Assembly: GCF_037975245.1 (NCBI RefSeq) | Contig: NC_092561.1 | Location: 4,015,001 to 4,075,000, forward strand | DNA from: Apostichopus japonicus | Lineage: Eukaryota > Echinodermata > Holothuroidea > Aspidochirotida > Stichopodidae | Reading direction: 5' to 3' | Length of the DNA stretch: 60,000 nucleotides | Shown: positions 12,801 through 24,800 of the stretch, piece by piece | Layout: each line of letters opens with the position of its first letter | How positions within the stretch are numbered: the first letter of the stretch is position 1 | Position numbers and translations under genes: made by a program | Notes under the pieces: model-generated | Databases searched by the model: none | Told to the model about the DNA's origin: nothing | What the model saw: only the letters and a program-made list of their open reading frames with translations

Positions 12801-15800
12801 GTAGAGACAGACCATGCATGGATGGATTTAAGAATTGACTCCAAACATATTAAGTATGATCATATTGTCATGGACTGCATGGCCAGCACCAAATCAGAAA
12901 CAACATCTGTATATGACCACCCACACTGTTTCTTCAACCTTTAAAGTATTCGATTTCTACCTGTCATTGTTGACACTCATGAATGTTTTATAATATTGAG
13001 CTATAAATATTGTTTCAGCAGTAAGTTGCTCACACTTTAGCTAACATATATAAGAAATTACGGTACTTTATTATGCTTACTCATAAAAGCATTAGTTAAT
13101 ACTACCAAGTTTTTTCTTTGATTCATATTATTTGGTATTATTGTGTAAGTTCCTTTAAATGTTGGTTAGCTGGAGTATTGTTATACAGCTTACTTCAGTA
13201 GGGGGTCAAAGTAAAGGCAAGTGGACACTTAACCATGTTAGAGTCTTAATAGAAGCTGATGCCATGGAATGTTACAAAGAAAGGCCGGCCCTGATGTATT
13301 AAACAACATTGATATACTCGCATCCGCTGAAAGTGCGATGTACCTTCTAACGTAACAGTATGAGACAAGTACACTGTACAAGTACTATACAGTTAGTCTG
13401 TAGCATCACACTGTACAAATACTATACAGTATATAGTAATTAAGTCTGTAGCATCACACTGTACAAGTACTATGTCTGTAGCATCACACTGTACAATACT
13501 ATATGTCTGTAGCATCACACTGTACAAATACTATATAGTAAGCTGTAGCATCACACTGTACAAATATAGTACTTAAGTCTGTAGCATCACACTGTACAAA
13601 TACTACATAGTAAGCCTGTAGCATCACACTGTACAAATACTATATAGTAAGTCTGTAGCATCACACTGTACAAATACTATATAAGTTGTAGCATCACACT
13701 GTACAAATATAGTAATTAAGTCTGTAGCATCACACTGTACAAATACTATATAGTAAGCTGTAGCATCACACTGTACAAATACTATATAGTAAGTCTGTAG
13801 CATCACACTGTACAATTACTATACAGTAAACTGCATCACACTGTACAAATACTATAGTAAGTCTGTAGCATCACACTGTACAACTAGTAAGTCTGTAGCA
13901 TCACACTGTACAAATATTATATAGTAAAACTGTAGCCTTACACTGTACGAAAATACAAAAACTTTGAATTTGCTAATTAATATATTAATATATCACAACT
14001 AATATTGAAAATTTCAAACATATTGTCAAGGTGCAAGTTATTTCTATTTTACCTTCAATTTTGTTTTTCATTTCTTAATTTTTGTGTGTGTTTGTTTGGG
14101 GGTTGGGGGGGGGGGGGGGTGATGGGTGGGCAGTTATATTCTCCAACTATAAAGATGGATATATAGTCAGAAATACACATTTCTATTCCAGGGGTGAATT
14201 GAAGCTACAGGCTGATGTATACAAGTAAATTTGCAAATTTTGATGAGCCAATCATTTTATTTCCTCATGAAAAATAACATGTTACACATTGCAAACACAT
14301 CCTTGGGCTATTCTAGCTGTATGTAAGTTTTCCTGTTGGTGTATGGCAAATCTCAAGTCTTACCTTTCAGAGTCAATCTTTTCAAATACTCTTATATGCC
14401 TGTGGCTACAAACTAATCATAACATCAAACAATTCTGAACAACCATTAATTTCTGGCAGGTCACCAATTCACAAGTTCTCACAAGTTCTATTAAAGCCTT
14501 ATCATAAATTACCAAGGCTTACAGTGTTATATAGCTCTCACAGATCATACATGTACAACCCTAATCTATAGTTGCTGTCATTAAAGCACAAGCATGCTCA
14601 CCAACAGGTCAAATAGTCAAAAAGGGCTACCTCTGCCATCATTTCCAACAAAGTACTTTCACTGTTCTTGGAACAAAATGTAAGAATTTTACAGTACTGT
14701 AAAGAGGAAGATTCTTTAACGGTGCTTATACCAGCCATAATTAAAATTGTTAGTCGGCCCACTAATATATATTTTTCCAAATTGATGTAGAATCAGTGAC
14801 ATCCCTATGTTCCGACGTCTCTATGTTCCGACGTCTCTATGTTCCGACGTCTCTATGTTCCGACAAAAAGAACAAATTCGGAGCAATTTTTTTTTTATCC
14901 AAAAATCAAGAAAACTAGTTTGTGACCCCAATTATTTTGGACCCATAATTTTTCGGACCCAATATTTTGGGGGGACTCAATTTTTTGGACCCCCATATTT
15001 TCGGACCAAATTATTTTTTGGGGTACTTAATTTTTAGGTCCCCAAAAATGTTGGTCTCAAAAATTGGGTCCGAAGAAATGTTGGTCAAAAAAAAATTATG
15101 AGTAAAAAAAAATTGTCGGAACATAGAGACGTCGGAACATAGAGACGTCGGAACATGTAACCGTAGAGTCCTGTCTGTAATGGTGGATTCTATAATAACG
15201 TGATTTGTTTTCATACATACTCACCTACTATAAAAGTGTGAGTACGAGGACTGATGAGATTACACTGTTCACTCCACTGTTTCGTCCAGAATAAACCGAG
15301 AATAGCCCATAAGAAATTGAATAAATCTAAAACTGATAGATAGGACAGAAAAGGATGAAAAGAATGAGAAAGCTGAACATTATTTTTAACAATTCCCATA
15401 CTTATAAAACAATCAAATTTAAATAAATTATACTTACCATACACCATTTTCTTTAGATTATCACAAAATTATGAATGATATATATATCTGAACCTATGAC
15501 AACAAGCTTTGTAGCTTCTTGAATGCTTCTGTTATTCTTATGGCTACAGTACTTAGTGATTTTGTGTCACCGCATACTGTGGAACTATATTACAGAAGAG
15601 TGCAGTATATTAAAGGGTGTGAAGACTCGTGCAAAAAGAAACGTCTCATGCCGGTAAGTTGACCTAGTTTCGAATGAGGTGTAACAGAAGTGTTAAACAC
15701 CACCATCAATCCCAGAAAATACACACACAGCTTGCTACCATCAGTAATTAGACACTAGTGTACAGTCAGTACATATATACAGCTGCGGTCAATACCCACA

Positions 15801-18800
15801 GCACAGTATACAAATGATACAGCGATGGACATCTCAGGTCCAGCTAAAGATAACAATTAAGGTATCACGTTTCATTACTGTCTGCATTTTGTAGCGACAC
15901 GAACAAAACGTCACTTGTAAGCAACAGAAAGTTAACTTTCTCAGACGGCCGCATACGGTTTGGGGCGAGTCTTCAATGCCTTCAATGAATGGAGGAGTTA
16001 TGTTTGTTAAGTTTGATACCTAGGCTTACAGTATAACTGATTTCATTCTTTGTCCATGTCTACTACAGTATGGTGCTGCCTGATCTTAACCTCATACATT
16101 CATCCCTCCATCCCTCTCTCTATCTGGCAGATCTTGAAACCTCTCTACAGCAGAACAGTTGCTACAAATTTACTGTACATATCATGGATGACCGCTGTCA
16201 ACTTCTAGGGTAATAATCCAAGGTATCCAGGCGAATTTCGACGGAAATTTTTCCCAATCCGAAAAACACAATGAGACACTTTGGGTGGTAGAAAATGAAG
16301 GAGGTCACTGAGGTCAGTGAGGGTGTACAGTGTTAAAAGATTACCAGGGCATACTAGACATGGTAGAATGCGGTGCTTAGGTTGTGGGGAGACAGGTAAG
16401 TGGGGAACGAAGTAAATTTACTGTATCATGGATGACAGCTGTCAACCACTAAGTTCTTTTAGCCAGTCTATATGAGCTGTTGACAAGATTTGTCATGTGA
16501 CAGTCACCCCCTAATCTAGTGACACCATTAGTAAGACATAGCAAATACCAAAGAGAGGTCAGACAACTAGACAAAACAAGGGGCTATCAGGAGGAGGAGG
16601 ATGTTTTTATTTTTCTCTGAGCTGCAAATTTAAGCTCACACATTGGATAAGATGACTGTTTTGATAAAGAAGCTGAGAAACATGGAAGAATGATAAACAT
16701 TCTCTTATCGGAACAAAACAAATTACTCTTTGGAATGAAATCATTTCTGAAGTCTGGTGATTTATAAGTCATTTTGTCAACAAAAAGAACAGAAACAAAA
16801 CTTGTAAGACTGTATGTTCTCATATTTTACAAAGAAGTATTAAACTGTATAAACTTACTGTATTTACAAAATATTCAGGCACTGAAAGTAACTGGTTGCA
16901 AAGTCTGGTTAACATCTGATTCACTCTTAGTGTGTCCAGTCTCAATATTGCATTTCAACCTATATACTGTACTTACATGATATACCTCCTCTCCTAATCC
17001 CTACCCCTCTCCTACCCCTGTCCCACCCCCTCCCAAGTGCAGATGCAAGGTTTGGTTATTGATAATGCTAGAACAGTTAATTAACATTAATGACTTCCAC
17101 AAAATGATATTTTCCATATGTAGTAATATGCAGTAGGCCTAGGAATATGAGGAGTGTTAGCTCAGTGGTTAACGCCTGTGCCTTTCAGTCATAAGGTCCC
17201 GAGTTTGAGTCAATCCAAGATTAATGTATGTCGTCCAGTTACAGAGTTGTTGACAATTGACAATTCATAATCATGGACGTTAAATGTGAATCAAAGAGAC
17301 TGTCTTCAGTCAGCTTGCGGCGTTGATAAGCCAATGATGGCTTCTTCGCGAGTTCCTGCTTGCAGGAGGATCTAAAATATAATACAATACAATATACTGT
17401 ATATTGAAACAACATGTACTGTACATAGTAATAACACTAGGATTATGCATTATAGCTGTTCATCATACTCTATGTTCTACAGATGACACTAAACCCACAA
17501 ACTTACCACATTTTGTGTAAAGAATGTGCTTGATTGGTATCCTTGGCCTGTCATATAGTGTGGTGCCCCTCATACTGAGTACTACAATACTGCCCTCTAG
17601 AAGAGTCAGAGGTATCAGGACGATCATGTCGACAAGCAAGTACTGGCTGAAATTACGATAGCAGATATCATCAAGATGTTTGAGTTGTATGAAGGAAACT
17701 AAAAGTAGGACAAACCTGTTAAATGAAAGAGACAAAAGTTACTAATTATCATATAAAATACAAAATTTATCTGGAATCGCATATCAATACAGCATTATGG
17801 AAAAGGGGCAAATTCTGCTACAAAATGCAAAGGTCCTTAAAACTCATAAATCCCTAACATTGCCATAAAAAATGTATAATCATTGGGCAAGTAAATAGTC
17901 ATCTTTATACGTCATATTCATTACACCTGATGTGCTTAAATATCTGCTTTATTGGCCCCAAATATAGCACGCTATAGCTAGGAAAGTTTTGTGATTACGT
18001 AATCGACCTGCCACAGTCTTAAATCGACACAGGCTTTAGCTTGCATAGCTTCTTAACACCATTAGGCTATTTGTGTAAACACTGTGTGGAAATATGTTCA
18101 TGTCTACAGTGTAGTCAATCATACAGCGTTCACACAAAACCCTCATACAAGAAAAAATATGCACGCCAAGTCACTCGACCGACTAATTTCGCTTGGTAAC
18201 AGAAACTTGAAGATGAAGTTCAGATTATTATCGAATACATAAACAACCCTGTCCTTACTAGAAACCAAGACCGTTTATGTGGCAGGCCTTGCAGACTAAT
18301 TAGTAAAAAGAGGTCATTTTACGACCAAGGCAGGTCGATTACGTACTCTCAAGAAACTTTTCCATGATAGCGTGCTACGGTTGGGGTCTATACAGCAGAC
18401 CTGTAAATGCATAAAATTTATATGTAGCAGTTTAAACTGTGAGCCAGATTACTAGCTACTTAGATCATCAACTATGTACTGTTAGTGTTGCTGTTGAATA
18501 CAGCCATCGTCAAGAGTAACCTTCCACTGTCCCTTCTACTGTTCTTCTTCTATAAGTCTATGCAGCACACTCAAGCATGCACAGATCATCAAAAGATCTA
18601 CACTTGAGTGTCAACCTGATTACCATGCAGATGTCACCTGGTCACAATTTGACCACAATTCCTGCCATTCTCAGAGTATTTAGTTCACAGTGAGATGTAC
18701 AATCAGGGTAAATCAGACTTAGAGGCATTGGTCATAGCTTATCCTTATCTGGCAGCCATCATTCTACATTGCCTTACTCACTCAAAGAAGCATAAATTTA

Positions 18801-21800
18801 ACTTGTTTCTTTTATTTCATTGGCTTTTCATCGAGATTATAAATTTACTGACAGTGTACTACTGCAAGCTATTAATCAAAGCTGTGGTGGGCCTCTTCTT
18901 CCACGCAGCCAATCAATTAAGCTACAGTTTGCAATCCTGACTCCTGGCACTTGTGTTTCCAGGGTGAAAAGACCTGCACTGTCAACTGCCTGTTATGTGA
19001 TACACATGTTACAGGACTTCTACAGAATTGCCTGGAGCTTCTGTACAGTCACATATATATACAGTGGTAGTATTATTTATAGTACTGTGAATATATAATG
19101 ACAGATTCCAAGAAATTTGGAATCTTTGTTATTTCATGCATATTAAATTCACCTAGTTTTAAATACTATATGCAATCATAAGGATGCCTTTGAAGCACAC
19201 TGTTAGATTAGATGAAGTATATAATGTATTTTCCTAATTCTTTAATTTGTTTTTTTAAGTTTTTAAATTTTCCAACAAAGAGTACGTTGAAGCTAAAACT
19301 AAAATCTTTCAAAAAATAAAAAATTTAAAATAATTTCCTTTACATACGTTGATAACTACTTGTATGCTATTTTCTTCACTATTTCATATCCAAATTCTTT
19401 TTCTGACATATTTTTGCTGAAATATTAACAAGAAATAACAATTTTAAATATGTGTTTTGCCTTAATCTAAATGGACAATAAAAGCTGACAAAATTTTAAA
19501 CGTGTTTTTGCTTATGATTTCATGCTTTTAAGGCCATCAGTATAGACTTGAAAGAGAACACATTAGTTTATACATGCTACTCTTCATGTAGCCTATTTCC
19601 TTTATTTGATGTCCACATGTATATTTGATAGAGAACATAACTTAAAAATTTAATTTTTCATTTAATACTGTTTGTGACTATATAGCAAACACATATTTAA
19701 TGTGTGATTCATTTTCTGATACGTTTTAACACACATGTACAGGACATCTCACCTTATAGTACACTATTGATCTTAATCTGCACAGTACAAACTGAATGCA
19801 TACACACACATACCCACATACCCACAGTACAAATCATTCATGCGGTGGTTCGCTGCGATATAGATATCATAAAAACACCTCCAAGAGCTTTCCCTCAAGT
19901 CAGATAAACCCACCTGATCAATATCTTTCCAAGAACTGCTGGTCTATACATTAAGTAATCATGATACATGTTCAAATCTGCCCTTTTAATTAAATACAGC
20001 AACCATCATATTTTGTTGTATATTACATGTATAGTACACATGTACTGTTTATTGCAACTGTAACAGTGTAAGAACTGTATCTAATGCACTATCAATGACA
20101 CTATTAAATGAATAGAGTTATGTAATTAAGATTCAGCATGCATTCCTAAAATATCCTAATAACTCATAAAATAGGTCAGTTCACAATTGTAGTACACCTG
20201 GCAGTTATCTGAAACTCAAACAGGCCAGTAGTACTGTGCTGCATAACATTAACTTGTTTAAATATTATTGATTCATAATATATCAACAATTTACAAAAAT
20301 CTATGCCAAAAGCTGGCATAAAGTGCTGTACTTAATTTGCACTAACTTAGTTATCATGTTGCCGCACTAAATACTCCACCACTAAAGGAAGGTAAGTAAA
20401 GCTAGAAATCTACCTGTAATTATATGCATAAATTACAATCATACAAAGTCTGTAAACTACAGAGTCTGAGTTAAACTTTAAGGAACATTGTAGGGCAAGT
20501 GGATAGCACAACACTATAGTACTGTAACTGACTACTTTGAGGCATACATACAGCTGAATGATTGTAACCTAATAGGTCTACTATGTACAGCTACAGTACA
20601 GTAGCTCTCATTAGCTAGATAATATTAATTTACTTCTTTATATTATACTTCTCTTAATTGAGCAAACTTACAACCCAAAGTAAGGTTATGTTTAACTAAA
20701 GACACACTTTTATGGACTGCTTCAGCATACATGAATTGACCCTCTATAGACTGAACAACAATATAACCACCTAACTCTCTCACTGTACCACAAACATCAT
20801 GTATAGTACACAATACACTGTACTGCTCTATATGATAACTACCGCACAAAATATTAATAAGTACCAATGTAGAACTCTTGTCCATCACGAATAGCAATCT
20901 CTAGTAACAAAGTTGAATCGCTAATTAAATTTGGAACAAAGAAATATGTGTTTCAGAGATCTTAATTCAGTGTTTGTATATTAACATCTAGTACTGTACT
21001 TGTGAGGCAAACCCAGTTTGCAAGCTGTTGTGGTCGCAGCCATGATTCTCACAAATCAAATGCAAAATTGTTGCAAGGGTTGCAATACATGTTTTCTTAT
21101 GCTGGTAAAACATTAAGCAGCATTGTCCTTGTCATACCATGGAGCTAGCTCCATGGTCATACGAACAAACATTTCATTTAAATTACCAAATATCTAATTC
21201 CAGATTCACGTATTGGGTTTGACAAATTGGATGGGTATTGATGTAATAATTAACTAGTTATTTAATTAAATCAATGTTATATCATTGTTTTTTCTTTGTT
21301 CCTTTTTTCAAAAATGGCAGGTCAAACATTACATTACTTCAGTGGGACTTCTACATCTAGAGAAACTTTAAACATACCACCACATCAACATAGACTTTCG
21401 CCACGTTGGAAAAACATTGGAAGGACGGTTAGAGACAAAACGGTTAGAAGAGTGACAACTCAACCATAAACATGCGAAGCGCTGGCGGACAATTAACATC
21501 AGCATAGGGAGAAAGTGGAGGAGACAAGACAGGGAAAAGCACAAGACAGTGTATCGACAGTAAGATGATACTAAGGTGTGGGCACGACATACATGACGCT
21601 CTGTGAAAGGCCACCGTGGTGGACTTTTTAGATGTTTCCTATATTTTCTTTTTCATTCTTGATGCAATAATCTTAAAATTCAGTTTCCATTGCTGAAGGA
21701 AAAAAAAAAAGCCTACAGCCGCAAGTGGACCTGCTTCTAAACTTGAACAAAGAAACCCTTCATGAAGGCTGTGTAGTAGCTCCTTCACTCTTATCATTTG

Positions 21801-24800
21801 AGAAGTGGACTCAAGATGGACAGAGAGAGCTTCAAGAAAGATACTTTTGCTGGACCTTTCTCTTATTGCATTCATAAATGCTCTTCTCACCATTTTGTCA
21901 GAACGTCCTTCCCAATGTTCTTCCATTGTTCAATACCCTAGATGCTTAGGTGGCTGTATGCTCAAAGTTTGTCTATGTCTACCTAAAAAGATATAATTTT
22001 TCTGCTTGCTCAGGTACACAATTTTATGTCCTGTTATTAAAGTCTATACACACTTTCAGCAGTTCAGTCACTCCAGGTTTCCACTTCTTTAGTTTACAGT
22101 TGATTTACCCTTAAGGTTTCAGTAGACAAACTGTCACAATAATATCCCTCATTGTTTGTAATAACAAATCCTTGGTTGTGGTAAGTGTTAAAACTATCAG
22201 TATGGCCTGCAGGTCACAGAAATCATTCACACTGGTGTGGAATGTATAAAGCCTGCATCAGTCTTGACCACAATGGACTCTTTTCTATTTATTTTCAAAT
22301 AGCTAAAACCACAATAACATACATTTGTACAACTGAAACCCCTGCAAAATCACCATCACCAGTTGACTGTATGTAAAATAGGGTTACAGAATGTACAGAA
22401 TTATATGCACAACTGGTCTCTGGAAAGATTTGAGATAAGAACAGTTCCAGGAGCCTGGGACATTTATTATTAAAAAGGCTTAATTCATCTGAGCCTGGGA
22501 CATTTATTAAATGGCTCAATTCATCATATCTAGATTAAATCCAATGTTAAATCTTCCAATTTACAGACAAACAGATACATCCACCTCTGTTGACCAGCAG
22601 CTAATATAAATACCTTGCAATAATTGGATTATTTTCTGAAAAAAAGTTGCTGTTTGTTTGTGTAAGTTATTTGGTCAGCGAACATGGGCACTACTTCATA
22701 ATTAAATATGTTATTTCTTCTCCTAAAAGCATTGGTAATACAATGAACAACTTATCCACGAAGGCCACAACAACTAATGCCCAGGGATGAACTGTTTGCA
22801 AACAGTAAGCCATGGCAGGACAATAAATAATTACTTTTAATGTTAATCAACAATTGGGAAACATCAAGGCAGGGTTGGTTGCATGTTACTTCCTGCATAT
22901 CATTCACATGCAAATTGTAATACAGATTCCTGTTTATACCTGCATACATACAGTATCAAATTCAGTACAGTCATTCAACTGATTTTCAATGATGCTACAG
23001 TATAAATTATTTACTAGCATACGAACTAAGCATAGAAATTGCTTAAAGGGTGTGAAGACTTGCGCAAAAAGAAATGTCTAATGCCGGTAATCTGACCTAG
23101 TTTTGAATGAGGTGTAACAGAAGTGTTAGACACCACCATCGATCCAGAAAATACACACACAGCTTGCTACTGTCGGTAATTAGACACTAGTGTACAGTCA
23201 GTACATACAGCTGCTGTCAATACCCACAGCACAGTGTATAAACGATACAGCGATGGACATCTCAGGTCCAGCTAAAGATAACAAGGTATCACGTTTCATT
23301 ACTGTCTGCAATTTGTAGCGACACGAACAAAACGTCACTTGCAAGCAACAGAAAGTTAACTTTTTGAGATGGCCGCATGCGGTTTGCGGCGAGTCTTCAA
23401 TGCCTTTAAATGATATTGGGCCATTCCACACCAAGTGGTCCCAACATGGCAAAATTAGAAAGGGTTATTAGATGTCTAACTTTGTGTTTAATTGAAAGTA
23501 AGAAGGTTAGACTTTCTTAAACTGTTAAAGTTTTCTTCTTCTGATTACTCAATCTTGGGTTATAGCAATGAGTATCCATCTCAAACTGTAGGCACCTTCA
23601 CTGTGAATTATCAAACAATAATTTAAAGTAGAAAAAAATCCTTAAAGGAAAGGAAAGTACAGGCTTTCTTTTCATGTGGCAGTTAAATGCAGTCTGCTAA
23701 TCTATTTAATAACAAAATTTAACAAATTGTCTTTGTTACTGTTAACACAGATTATGTTAAAAATGCCACACTCAGGCTGTGACTTACGTGACAAGAATAA
23801 GAGCAAATGTTTTCCTCAAATGATATTTAGTGTGCTAGAGCAAAGTGAGTTACAATTGTAAAGGTAGTTATATAGGTTGATCTGTAATACCACCACTTTT
23901 GATAAATTTAACAAACTTTAACAAATTTATGGACTCCGGAAATGTGTGACTTACGTGACGTCACGTAAGTCACAAAGGGAAGTGTAACTTACGTGACAAG
24001 TTAATTCTCAACACTTTCACACAGTTTTGATGTCTTTTATACTATAAAAAGTTTATAACACCTTCCTCTTTATCAAAGATACCTACTCAGTTTTAAAATT
24101 CAGTAACAATATTTATAATTGAAGTAAAATTGAAAGGTTACATAAGTGAATTGCAAAAAATGTCTCAAACAGCTCAAACTTAAAACAATACTGTACTTCT
24201 TGTTACCTTAAAGTCTCATGACGGTTTTGCCAAATTTAAACTTCAACTTTTCCAGCTTACTGCACTGAAAGCTCAGTGAGAATGACACCCTTTTATGCAG
24301 TTTCCATATCAATATTCGTTATTTTTATTTGTTTATATATGTCCATAAACAACAGATTTCTTAACAAGTCCATAGATTCTACAAAATTCAATCAAAATGT
24401 GCAAACCCAGCCGGCAGATCATGCGCCAATCAAATCTCTCTGTTTTGTTTACAACGGTTATGCCTAGGACTACTTTCACTTTCGTGGCTCTCCTGTGGTA
24501 GGTTTGTTCTCGTGAATTGTATCTTTCTTTCATTCTCTTGAATAGTATCTTTCTTTCGGTCTTACTGATGTACAGTACCTTGCAAAATTGTATCATTTCC
24601 TTCCATTGCAATGAATAAACAGGTATTTTCAAGAGTTTCCTCCGTTAATTGGGTAAAAAAAAGTGGACGATAAGAGTATAAGTTAAGTAGGTTACATTTG
24701 TGTAATGAACTGATATGGGCAGTTGCAGTGATTTTACAGTAAATGGTTCGCATCATACGGGCAGAAAATAAATTTCTTTTGTTTGATTGCGACAGTTTTC

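Noticed and set aside
14602-14696. Possible DAGLA exon on the minus strand (YCKILTFCSKN..) with a good acceptor and GTGAGC donor
   Set aside because: Its phase (0 in) does not fit exon 3 (ends in phase 1), and the same protein region is covered better by exons at 2208-2292 and 681-893.
17151-17222. Genuine tRNA gene
   Set aside because: The A and B boxes belong to a repeated SINE with a shared 3' body; no full cloverleaf.
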